Shown here piece after piece: positions 22,403-31,906 of a stretch of 64,000 nt of DNA; position 1 is the stretch's first letter; every line of letters begins with the position of its first letter. Both the position numbers and the translations under genes were made by a program. The notes beneath the pieces were generated by a model. That model was not told where the DNA came from, did no database searches, and saw only the letters and a list, made by a program, of their open reading frames with translations. This DNA comes from Albugo candida (taxonomy: Eukaryota; Oomycota; Peronosporomycetes; Albuginales; Albuginaceae), in NCBI GenBank assembly GCA_905220665.1, contig CAJNAR010000170.1:186001-250000 (forward strand). The letters are read 5' to 3'.

Positions 22403-23305
22403 ATGGCGCTCGAACTTCGTCGACGATGGAGTGATGAAAGTATTACATACAATCGACATTTATCACGCAGCTCTACTGAGTCAACTTCTTCGAATCATCA
22501 TCATCGTTCACCTTTTGTAACACATATTACTGCGAATTACGAGTGTAATGATGGCTCCGAAGGAAATGAACATCATTCTAGCTGTATTCCGGACGATCAA
22601 GAATGCGTTATCTGTTTAGATACTCTTGTCAACTCGGGTCAAGCACTCTTCACAGCAGAATGTGGTCATCGGTATCACTTCAACTGTCTGCTGGAGAATA
22701 TAAATCATGATGAAGCGAATTCTGACAAATGTCCGATTTGCCGCAAATCACAGCATGAATGGCCACATCAGACCAAAGGACTCGTAAATGCGCACCCCTT
22801 CTGTACAAATTGTGGTAAAAGAGGGACCGGTGGTCAATTCTGCGATGGTTGCGGTCATTCACTGTCACATACACCTACCGCGCGTGATCGTGCACGTGCC
22901 GCTGCGGCAGCGATTGCAGCAAGAAGCAGTATTGTTGTCGAGTGTCCAACGTGTCGTGTCCGCTGTCTAGTGAATACAAACGCAAGAGGAACCCTGCAGT
23001 GCCCGAATGGTCATTTATTTCAAGTTCACGTTGCGAGCGGAAATGAAAATGCCCCCACCTCTGCTGGAAGCTCAATTAGACCTTCTATGGGTGGTCCTCA
23101 CAGCTTTCGACCGCCTCCCCAATTGCGTTCCAGCGCACCGCATACCGCCCCAAGTCATACTGCTGGACATCGTGAGTCGTTCGGATCGAGTCGAGTGATA
23201 ATGCGGCAGTGTCCGACTTGTTTTACTCACGTCCAGATGCCGCCAGGATCTCATACTGGCCAATACATGTGCCCTCATGGTCATACATTTTACTACGCTC
23301 CGTAA
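22403..23305 (+). CDS. RING-H2 zinc-finger protein with CPTC-HGH zinc ribbons
   Basis: A single exon of 300 residues from ATG 22403 to TAA 23303-23305. Residues about 69-116 are a RING-H2 finger: CVICLDTLVNSGQALFTAEC, then GHRYHFNCL, then CPIC. Next comes a four-Cys ribbon (FCTNCGKRGTGGQFCDGCG, about 133-151), an Ala/Arg-rich helix, and two related modules. The first is CPTCRVRCLVNTNARGTLQC-PNGHLFQV; the second, at the very C-terminus, is CPTCFTHVQMPPGSHTGQYM-CPHGHTFYY. The linker is Ser/Pro/His-rich. RING-H2 proteins recruit E2 enzymes, so a ubiquitin ligase is likely; the substrate is unknown. It ends 112 bp from the end of the convergent myosin gene. Confidence 0.85.
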   Translation: MALELRRRWSDESITYNRHLSRSSTESTSSNHHHRSPFVTHITANYECNDGSEGNEHHSSCIPDDQECVICLDTLVNSGQALFTAECGHRYHFNCLLENINHDEANSDKCPICRKSQHEWPHQTKGLVNAHPFCTNCGKRGTGGQFCDGCGHSLSHTPTARDRARAAAAAIAARSSIVVECPTCRVRCLVNTNARGTLQCPNGHLFQVHVASGNENAPTSAGSSIRPSMGGPHSFRPPPQLRSSAPHTAPSHTAGHRESFGSSRVIMRQCPTCFTHVQMPPGSHTGQYMCPHGHTFYYAP

Positions 23306-23417
23306 AAGTGCTCCTTTGGAATTACAAGAGTCTCACGTGTAGCAGTAGTGGTTCATTTTTTCCAATTTTTATCAGAGTTTACGAATTCGATAGAAGAGAG
23401 AGAGATAACGAAAGATA

Positions 23418-26400
23418 TTATTCAGGTCCTTGGGAAATGAGAATATCGCCACAGATGAACGCATTCAGACCTTGTAACTTTTTGAGTGTGAGGTCCATGG
23501 GGTAGCTGTACATTTCGACATTCAAAGGCATCGAATTTGCGGTCCGTTGATCCACTTGGATATATGTCCAGCAAACAGGAACAAACGCGTTTGCATCCGA
23601 TATCACATCGCCGTCCAAAGTAGCAGTCGGAGGTGGAGGAGGTGTTGACATGGTGTTGCCTTGTTCCGTTGTGTATGAGGCTATAGGAGAAAAAACTGAT
23701 GCATCTTTCGGGGATACTGTGAGCTCGAAAACAACGCACGCGCCGTGTGGAAGATTCTCCAAAGGTGTTTGCATGTGCCAAGTAAACGACCACAACAGCG
23801 AGGACGACAATACAAGTGGCTGGATAGATACCTGCTGACGCATTTCCACAAGATTGCGCTGCAGACCAACAACGGAAATGATTACACGTGGTCGATACAG
23901 ATTTTGAGGGTTATCGAGACCGATAGATTCGATAAACACCGACACATACGAGCTGTGACGTATTTTTCCAGGCTCCTTCTGCAGGAATAGAAGCGGGACT
24001 TCCGCTTGATACGAATTTATGATTCCAGTATTTGCATTCGGACTCAAGCCTGCATTACCGGCGTTTGCGTTGGAATATTTTCTTTTCACAGCGCTCAAAA
24101 GAGCGCTTGACGATGCTGTTGTTCGCTGCAAAAAGCTGAGCGTTCGTTGCCTGCTGGAATTCGGTGACGTTGCGATTGGCTTGATTGCAAACGAGTTTGT
24201 TCGTGGAGAGGAACAAGAGACGCTAGATATGGCATTTTTAACCAGCACGGCCTTCAACTTTTGTACTTGAATCATCTCGCTCTCATTCAGTCCGGCTACA
24301 AGCGCTCCACGATCCAAAATGTGCTTTGCTAATGCATAATTATTGGCGTTCAACGCACACTTTAATGGACTCTGACCCATCCAATTATGGCTATTGATGT
24401 CTGCTCCATTTTCGATCAACCAAAGCGCAACTTTGATGAATTCAACCTTTACACTGCATGGAGCATGATGGCCAACACTTGTGCTTTCTGAGTCTTGCAC
24501 ATTCTGTTGCGTAAGAGCTGCAACCAAATGCAATGGCGAAGTGAATTCGTAAAGCTTGGCAGCATTCGGCAGCACACTTTGTCCCTTTCTTCCGACTTTA
24601 CGCACAAGCAAATTGCAAATTCGCTTTCGTATTCCAAAATCAACGTATTCGAGCTTTCCGTATTTGGAAGCTCGATGCATCGCAAAAAGGCGAGACTCGA
24701 TACTATTCGGGATTATGTTACGAAGCTGTCCTAGCCATTGTTGGATTTCCAGTTCACTGTCAGCAGCAAAATACAGTCGACCTTCTTTGTTCCGAGCACT
24801 AAGGAGATGAGGAGAATGAACTTCGAATGCGTAGGCGACGTCCATACTCTTTTTCACCAAAGCTGCCTCTAAAATTATTCTCCGAGAGTTTTTCACGTCG
24901 AGATGAGGTAACGTGGAAGCAAACTCGTTGGCATAGTATTCTAGCTCTGGTGATGCATTACCTACATCCAAAAGTACCACATACCGCTTCAACCATCGGG
25001 AGCTCTCACGGCGTTTTCGCAAATATCCGCTAAAAATGACTTTTTTCTCCTTCCCAGTGGGTGTATTGTCAGATGGAGAATCGGAAGGAAGCTCCAATGC
25101 CTTGGTTTCCATAGGTCGAACCTCCAGTGATGGCTTCAATTTTTGCTCGAGTTGCTGTATCTGAGTAAGGAGAAACTTGGCGATTTCGTATTGTCCGTTC
25201 GCACAAGCTTCATGAAAAGCGGTGCGACCCAAGAGATTGATGTCATAGAACAGACGCTGCGCTTCTGGTTCATCATCTCGCAAAAGCTCGAAAATATACT
25301 TTACGACATGGAGGTCACCACATATGGCTGCGTGGTGCAATAAAGAGTTGTATCCATAACGCTTAGGCTGAAGGTACAAGAATATTTGCGGCTGCTCGCG
25401 TAGCTTTCGGATACGGAACTCATAGCCTTCTACTTTGTCATGGTACTGCATCGTCGATGGTACCTGATCTTGCAACACGTTCGGCAAAGTCTGTGGATAG
25501 AAGCTTTGGTCACCGTACAGCATGTCGACTTGCTGTTGCCAGCGCCTCGTACGAATGAATCGTCTCCAAATACATTGAATGCGACGAACTGCCCGACGGG
25601 TTTTTCGGAAATGCTTTTGCAAACACCAGCTCTTGAGTCGATTTTGAATGCACATTATCGCGACGTAGCTTCGAAGATATTTTCTACGAGCTAGCCATCC
25701 TCTGATATTATAATGCAATTTGCATTGGGCTTGTCGACGACAATTCGCAAGCTTGCTTGCCATTCGCTGTCGCTGGAAGCTTTGTATGCGAATAATATGT
25801 TTTCGAAGGTCAAGGAAATGCTTCCGGTCCAAGTAACCACGAACGTGAGATTGCATGATCACAACCCGAGTCTTCAGTCGCCGAAAGCGTTGGCGTTGCA
25901 GCCATTGGCGTACTGTTGACTCAAGAACAATGGAAGCTTTTTTGTTCCGCAGGTACATCCGACGATACATTGTAGCACGATATTTCGATTGGATTCGGAT
26001 GATTAATGTACGCACATGGCGATATGCGTTCAATTTTTTCTGCATCCGATACCATTTTTGTAACTTTAATGTGGCATTGTACTGCAACCGACGATGTCGC
26101 TCTACTCGAGTACGAATTAAATAAGCTCGCGTCCAGTGCGTGAGTGTTGTAGCAGCTTTCTTCTCTCGGATGTGTCGTTTATATCGTTGGTGTGTCAAAT
26201 AACGTTGAACCAGCCAATACACTTTGTTGGCAGCATTTCGAAGACGAAGAAACGATCGTCGAACGTTGAATCCCCTGTACTTTGCTTGGATGTGGATACT
26301 GCTATTTTTTTGCTTGAGAAAGCAATGCCGGACGCAATGCATCCGCCACAGAGCCTGAAAGACCAGCATACCAGCCTTCATATATCGATACTTTTTATAT

Positions 26401-29387
26401 GCTATGCGTCCGCGTCCTAAAACTGCCTGCAAGCGTGTTGCTCTCTGACACAACAGCGCGGCTACATAGGACTCTAACCTTTCCACTTGACCATATCGAA
26501 GAAAAATCTCTTGACGACCCATTGCAAATAAGCGTTTCCCAGCAACTGGTTTGGCAACTTGCGTGTCATTTTTGGTTCCAAGGAACGGATCATTCGCTCT
26601 TTGTAGAAACTGGGTAGCAATGGATTCACACACTTGGCGACACTTGTGTGGATCAGTCTTACATTCTGCGGTATCAGAAATTTTCAACTGAATTGCTAGA
26701 GGCCAAAACAATTCGTAAAACACCCGAAAGCGTTTTCGAATGGGGAAGCCTTCTTGGCGAATTCGAACAACTTCGAGAACGCCGCTGTATATCAACTGGT
26801 CCCGTACGAGCTCGCAGCTGAAGCCTCCAGGAAATTTGAGATTGTTCGGCTTGATGCATTTGATATAATTTGGGGATGTAGACCACAACACTTCCATCAG
26901 TTCTGCCAACTGTGTTCGAAATCGACTCGTCACAGTCATCGTACCCGTTAGAGAAGCACTCTGAGCTCGCTTCGCTGCCGAAGTTGGTGAAAGGAGACTT
27001 GATGATGCATTATCCGATATGGTTGATCTTCGATTGGAAGTAGGGGGAGGCTGGAAAATGGCACGAAGAATGGGGTGGGTACTATGCCGGAGTAGATTTA
27101 GAAGATCGTCATGAAGGTTATCGGTGTTTTTTGCAAGGAACCCATGGACATCATACGCAACTTCACCGGCGTAATGGCGGATGACAAACTCATCGCACTC
27201 GAAACGGGGCTTTTTGTAATGTCCGTGCTTTTCGAGATGTGTCGTATGGTAAATTGTCAACAATTGTTTATCAGTTGTTGTCTTTCGCTTCAGTAGCATT
27301 TGCTCTTCAAGCAGCGGTAGTAATCCTTGTGGAGGCTTTTGTATCAGGTCCAAGCACAATTGATTATCTTGAAACTCGATGGCGTTAAACTCAATCCCTT
27401 CCTGTGCATACCGCTCTTGCTCTAGAACGAAAACGTGCTTGTTAAACTGCTGTTGGAGCATCTCATTTGTAAAGTTTATGCAAAGTTGCTCTAGGCTGTT
27501 CTTTGCCATTATTTCAAAGCCAAAGATATCCAATATTCCAATGAAAGACACTTTTGGAGAAGAATTTGACTTCCCGGATTGCGATGTAGGGCCTTTCAGC
27601 CCCGCTATTTGATCCCCTGCCTGTACGGTTTGTTGTTTGGCGTACGCATTGATTCGAGATATCAGGTGATTAAACACCTCACCGTACAAGTATTTGCAGA
27701 ACGCATCCAGTGCATTCTTAGCTTGATCTGGGGTGAGTTTGATCTCCAGTATACTTCCTCGACCGGTGATTGTTGTTTGAGTGACCATTTTTTTCATAAA
27801 ATCACTCGCAGGTATACCCAATAGGGAAGAAACAAACTCGGATGTGATTCCACCGTTACCTTCGTATAGAGATTGTGGACATTCATTTTCATCCGGGAAC
27901 ACCGCGCGTGTTATATCATCTTGGTAGCTAGACTGAGTACTTCCATTCGAAGCATCTTGCAACTCGACTGGCTCGAATTGGACATTTCCCAAATGCAAAA
28001 TCGCCGCAAGAATCTCAAACATTGGCATCTGAAATTCATCCATGGTCATTCCAAGCTGATCCATACAGGCACAAAGTTGAGCAAACTCGGCAATATCATC
28101 CACTCCATCGATTTCAACACACTCTCCCAAACTAGTAAAATTGTACCTCCATACATCCTGATGGAGCCTCAAACGCTTTCGTCTAGATAACCTCCCTACT
28201 TCACGCTCGTGGTTTTGCACACTCATATCATTGCTGTATCCCAAGCCAGCAATGAGCTGGTAAAAGATATGATAATTTCGTTCATTTGCTGGAGGCAAGA
28301 CAAGTCTCGTTTTTTCCAGCAAGAAATGGCGTATAGATACCATTATCATTCGACCTTGTGAATTGTAATGTATCTGTATATACTTCCCAAAGCGACTGGA
28401 ATTATCGTTCCTCGACGTTTTTGCGTTGCCAAATGACTCCAAAATCAGATTTGAGAGCATGACGCATTCCTCGATTTTTTCATGTGCGTTTGTGCTGTCC
28501 AGGGATGCGCTTGATCCGACGGGATTGGACGACAATTTGCTTGCAGTTGCAAGATATTTCATAATGTATTTTGAGGCCTCTGTCTTACCAGCTCCGCTTT
28601 CTCCACTAATTATGATCGACTGTGGAGTGCCAGTACCCAATATAACGCCTTTCATGTTGGTGTATGCATTTTCAGCAATTGTAAATAAATGAGGTGGACG
28701 CCTTGAACCATCGAGATTGCTTGGAATAGTACCTTGGCTACGATTTTGCTGCAATTCTGCATCCGTGCGTTCCTTGGCATCCAAAAGCCTACTAATTCCT
28801 TGCTGCTGCATATACACACCAACATCGTATAGCAATGGAATTATTTTATAAGGATTAATGGATATCAAAATGTCTGCTGTGAATGTGTAAATGACATTTT
28901 GCTCGAATCGCTGTCTTAAGACATTCAAAAGAGGAGCTTCATGCATGTTATTCATTTGTGCAATATCGTCGTGATTGATTACGTGAGAAGGATCAAAAGC
29001 GTACACTTTATTATGCGGAAACCATTGGAGATTGTTTCCCAACGCATCAGGGATGTAGATCTGCACTTGTGATAATTGAGAATCAGTTTTTCCAAAGTTC
29101 TCGAACTTGGACTGAGAAATGGGATTTATATCTGATTCGCTTACAATCATTTGAATCTCTCCTATTCTCCATAAAACCTGAGGGTCTTGTACCCAGACCT
29201 TTTGACCTATATGAGCATGTCCGGGAGCAAGTTGACCGACAGCTGGAGAAGAAGCAGTCGGTTCATTATTGGCGATCATTTCATTTTGCTGATTGATTTT
29301 TGCATCTTTCAGTGCATGCACAGGTTTCGAAGAAGATGAAGCTGTGCTTCGTGGGACACTGTCGGAAGTAGAGGATCTCCTGAACAT
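23418..29387 (-). CDS. Unconventional myosin with IQ motifs, ankyrin repeats, PH domain and C2-like tail
   Basis: A single 6-kb exon encodes 1,989 residues from ATG 29387. Domain order: SH3-like myosin N-terminus (VWVQDPQVLWRIGEI, about 63-78). The motor runs about 140-960, with P-loop GESGAGKT near 257-264, switch I NDNSSRFGKY near 329 and switch II DIFGFE near 622. A long neck (about 1000-1310) holds many IQ-like motifs (IQxxxRGxxxRxx). Ankyrin repeats lie at about 1334-1415 and a PH domain at about 1446-1556 (GYLRKRRESSRWLKRYVVLL). More ankyrin-like repeats follow (about 1566-1700), then a C2-like C-terminal domain (about 1809-1989). It should be an actin motor; the PH and C2-like regions suggest membrane cargo. 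The architecture resembles oomycete-specific myosin classes. No coiled coil is evident, so it is probably monomeric. All motor nucleotide motifs look intact. Confidence 0.93.
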   Translation of the reverse strand: MFRRSSTSDSVPRSTASSSSKPVHALKDAKINQQNEMIANNEPTASSPAVGQLAPGHAHIGQKVWVQDPQVLWRIGEIQMIVSESDINPISQSKFENFGKTDSQLSQVQIYIPDALGNNLQWFPHNKVYAFDPSHVINHDDIAQMNNMHEAPLLNVLRQRFEQNVIYTFTADILISINPYKIIPLLYDVGVYMQQQGISRLLDAKERTDAELQQNRSQGTIPSNLDGSRRPPHLFTIAENAYTNMKGVILGTGTPQSIIISGESGAGKTEASKYIMKYLATASKLSSNPVGSSASLDSTNAHEKIEECVMLSNLILESFGNAKTSRNDNSSRFGKYIQIHYNSQGRMIMVSIRHFLLEKTRLVLPPANERNYHIFYQLIAGLGYSNDMSVQNHEREVGRLSRRKRLRLHQDVWRYNFTSLGECVEIDGVDDIAEFAQLCACMDQLGMTMDEFQMPMFEILAAILHLGNVQFEPVELQDASNGSTQSSYQDDITRAVFPDENECPQSLYEGNGGITSEFVSSLLGIPASDFMKKMVTQTTITGRGSILEIKLTPDQAKNALDAFCKYLYGEVFNHLISRINAYAKQQTVQAGDQIAGLKGPTSQSGKSNSSPKVSFIGILDIFGFEIMAKNSLEQLCINFTNEMLQQQFNKHVFVLEQERYAQEGIEFNAIEFQDNQLCLDLIQKPPQGLLPLLEEQMLLKRKTTTDKQLLTIYHTTHLEKHGHYKKPRFECDEFVIRHYAGEVAYDVHGFLAKNTDNLHDDLLNLLRHSTHPILRAIFQPPPTSNRRSTISDNASSSLLSPTSAAKRAQSASLTGTMTVTSRFRTQLAELMEVLWSTSPNYIKCIKPNNLKFPGGFSCELVRDQLIYSGVLEVVRIRQEGFPIRKRFRVFYELFWPLAIQLKISDTAECKTDPHKCRQVCESIATQFLQRANDPFLGTKNDTQVAKPVAGKRLFAMGRQEIFLRYGQVERLESYVAALLCQRATRLQAVLGRGRIAYKKYRYMKAGMLVFQALWRMHCVRHCFLKQKNSSIHIQAKYRGFNVRRSFLRLRNAANKVYWLVQRYLTHQRYKRHIREKKAATTLTHWTRAYLIRTRVERHRRLQYNATLKLQKWYRMQKKLNAYRHVRTLIIRIQSKYRATMYRRMYLRNKKASIVLESTVRQWLQRQRFRRLKTRVVIMQSHVRGYLDRKHFLDLRKHIIRIQSFQRQRMASKLANCRRQAQCKLHYNIRGWLARRKYLRSYVAIMCIQNRLKSWCLQKHFRKTRRAVRRIQCIWRRFIRTRRWQQQVDMLYGDQSFYPQTLPNVLQDQVPSTMQYHDKVEGYEFRIRKLREQPQIFLYLQPKRYGYNSLLHHAAICGDLHVVKYIFELLRDDEPEAQRLFYDINLLGRTAFHEACANGQYEIAKFLLTQIQQLEQKLKPSLEVRPMETKALELPSDSPSDNTPTGKEKKVIFSGYLRKRRESSRWLKRYVVLLDVGNASPELEYYANEFASTLPHLDVKNSRRIILEAALVKKSMDVAYAFEVHSPHLLSARNKEGRLYFAADSELEIQQWLGQLRNIIPNSIESRLFAMHRASKYGKLEYVDFGIRKRICNLLVRKVGRKGQSVLPNAAKLYEFTSPLHLVAALTQQNVQDSESTSVGHHAPCSVKVEFIKVALWLIENGADINSHNWMGQSPLKCALNANNYALAKHILDRGALVAGLNESEMIQVQKLKAVLVKNAISSVSCSSPRTNSFAIKPIATSPNSSRQRTLSFLQRTTASSSALLSAVKRKYSNANAGNAGLSPNANTGIINSYQAEVPLLFLQKEPGKIRHSSYVSVFIESIGLDNPQNLYRPRVIISVVGLQRNLVEMRQQVSIQPLVLSSSLLWSFTWHMQTPLENLPHGACVVFELTVSPKDASVFSPIASYTTEQGNTMSTPPPPPTATLDGDVISDANAFVPVCWTYIQVDQRTANSMPLNVEMYSYPMDLTLKKLQGLNAFICGDILISQGPE

Positions 29388-29892
29388 GTTAAAAAAGCGA
29401 TAATCTAAGCGACGGATCCTTCATACAGGAAGAGTGTCGTTTCAGGATCGCTACCTTGTGTTAGGAAACAAACAGTAGTAATGTATTGCATTGTTTATAT
29501 TGTTACAAACACTTGGTATAATATCTGTAAACCGGCTTCATTGCTTGGCATATGTTCTTTTTTTGCTCCAATTGATAGAGTACGGTATGTATATACAGGT
29601 GGTCGTAAGGAGCACTCAGCCTTGCGTGTAAGGGGGTCGTTAGTGCAAATCTTCAAGTCGCAACCCTGCCTAGCTTTTACAGTTTCAATATATAGATTAG
29701 TATCAACAACCGGAAAGCCCACGATCGTGTGGACGACCGGAAGCAACGCATTTGAATCAAATCGCAATTTCCATAAAAAGAGGCACACACCGCACTGTGA
29801 CGTTGATATTTCTAGTCATTTTGTCACCGTTCTTTATAGTTCGTTTCACAAATTAAGAGGTGGTCAAGTGGTAAACTCGTTCATTGACCATT
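29388..29892. promoter_or_regulatory. Divergent intergenic region, myosin and 381-residue gene
   Basis: About 505 bp separate the myosin start (minus) from the next start (plus), so both promoters are expected here. An open frame across 29481-29906 has no recognisable features and overlaps the next gene's start, so I do not call it. TAGTCATTTTGTCACCGTT near 29812 is a candidate initiator by resemblance only. Confidence 0.4.
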
Positions 29893-31093
29893 ATGTTATC
29901 TTTTGACAAAGCAATCGACCTTGTCCGAAATGTGACACAAGACTCTATGGCAAGACCAGAAATGCGTACACCACAAGGTCAGACGTGGACGAGAACTGAT
30001 TCGAACAATGTGGATGCGCCAGCCAGCAAACAACGTCGTCGTTTTGTGAAGCCTGGTTTAGGTGGTTACGAACTACATATTCATCGTCGACGTTTTGGTC
30101 GCCGTCTATTTCATAGTTTGGTGAATGCAGATCTTGATAACATTCATCAGGTCGAGAAGAATGATAAAGAGGATTCAGAAGTCTCATCATTTTCTATATT
30201 CATGAAGAACGTGAATGAGGCTGATGTACCCGAATTGGTCGATGAAGACCTGGTTCATGTAGCACATCAGGGTGACGAAGGCAGCAATACAATCGACGAA
30301 GTTGATATCGATAGTCCCTTGAGTCTGAAAACCGAAAATGACTTTGACACAGACCCATCTATGCATACTACTTCGTTGAAGCGTTCATGTCGAGGCTCTA
30401 GAAATCTCTTCAGCAGGTTACCAAATTGTGACGGATTACAAGGAATAGAAAACCCACGTGCAAAGTATCTCCTGGCGTCTCCCGACACATTGGAAGATGA
30501 TTCAAGCAATTCCGAAACTCCGTACAGTTGCGTTGAAGAAATTGTGACAGATGATCTTGACGCAGTATCACTATTGATTGATGATGATGATAAATTTGTC
30601 GAGACTTCTTTCCAAAAAGCTCATGATCCCGATTTTGATCGTCTTAACACGGATAATTGTACACGTAAACCTGAGGGTATCAAAATCAGCTACAATGCGT
30701 CCGACGACAATCTTGTGACATTCTTAGGTGGCTTTCGTGGTCAAGCACCATGTACTCGTAAAATGAATCGATCCAGTGCAATCCGTGGATATCGACGCAG
30801 AATGGCTGAAGACCGCAAGTGTTCTTTCGAGCTTCAGCAACGTTTGAACGAAGCATTTGCTCGAATCCCGCCTGAGTTCCGGGCTACTATATCGTGTCAG
30901 AAGAAAAGTGATGAATCGACTCATAGAGCAAAAACTGGCTCCAGAAACGTTACATTTGATTCGCAATTATATATTCGATACTTTGAATGCGAAGATACTT
31001 CGATTAGTCAGTGAGTAGTAGACATAGGATTTGGTAGCTTAACAAATATTTATTTATACCTGTAGGCACAAAGCCCAACTCGTGCTATTATAA
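29893..31093 (+). CDS. Acidic hypothetical protein with PP1-docking-like C-terminus
   Basis: I do not recognise the family. The first ATG in frame is 29893. The frame ends at TGA 31012, but GTGAGTAG at 31011 followed by CCTGTAG at 31059-31065 would be a 55-nt intron; the spliced product is 381 residues. An Arg-rich patch (KQRRRFVKPGLGGYELHIHR, RRRFGRR) is followed by a long acidic, probably disordered middle. The C-terminal part contains a conserved-looking segment (TRKMNRSSAIRGYRRRMAE) and RNVTFDSQLYIRYFE. The last has the form of an RVxF-type protein-phosphatase-1 docking motif followed by a PPP1R15/GADD34-like tail. PP1 binding is inference from motif shape only. Confidence 0.65.
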
Positions 31094-31906
31094 GATATCC
31101 GCTCGCTACTAAAAAATGGAAGTTGATTCTAGCATGATAAAGATCACAAGATCATGAATCTAGCAACTGTTTTGATCTGACCATCGGTCAGCTCCCTAAT
31201 GAAGGACGTCTTCCCGTTTGTCCTGCAGTGTACACTTTACGTGAGAGTAAGAAGGAACCCTAGCACAGGGGGTAGTTCCCGCAGTAGCATAAACACGATT
31301 AGACATAGCTAAAGGGTACATTCTGAGCTAATTATTGCTTGAAATGAAACAGAGTCAACATAAAACCAGAAAGGCACCCAAATTTTCGCTGAAAAGGAAG
31401 AAACTTAAGTATGTTCGACACTGTCAGGCTGGCCTCGACAGAACGGGAAAGATCGACCGAATTCTACCTAGCGGCACACCGTTGAAACTCAGTGACATAC
31501 GAAACCGATCAAGCACTATAGAATTTTGGCTATGCTTCCTTCAAATGAGTCTATCGACTAGGCAGCGGAAATCGTACTTCCAGATCAGAGCACCACACCT
31601 GTTGTATTTAGACCACAGCGAGGCACCCACATAGAATCGCTCTCTATCAATCATTAAAGCTTTAATCTAATTTCAAAATGTTCAGAGCGGAGAGGACAAA
31701 CTATGAGTGAGCAGAGAGTGACAACATCTATAATCTCGCTTTTATTTTCCCTGGAAAAGTCAATAATCGGCTTCAAGGTGAATTTTATCGGTATCAATTT
31801 CCAATAACGCGCACTCTCACTCTCATGTCTGGCTATTCCGATGCCTTGAGTTGTTTGCTGGCTTAATTGCACATTTCAATCCCGTGGCAAGTTCATTGAA
31901 TTGATG
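31094..31906. other. Intergenic, convergent ends; nothing recognised
   Basis: The stretch lies between the 3' ends of two convergent genes. A 99-codon frame at 31335-31634 is basic and featureless and has no supporting context, so it is not called. It may contain degraded insertion sequence. Confidence 0.45.

Noticed and set aside
29855..29895. D-arm-like sequence GGTGGTCAAGTGGTAAAC that suggests a tRNA
   Set aside because: No matching anticodon arm, T-arm (GGTTCGAATCC-type) or acceptor stem follows. No tRNA was supported anywhere in the window.
29481..29906. 141-codon plus-strand frame upstream of the 381-residue gene
   Set aside because: No family features, lies in a divergent promoter region and overlaps the start of a better-supported gene.
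31335..31634. 99-codon basic plus-strand frame
   Set aside because: No motif and no supporting neighbours; probably chance or decayed insertion.
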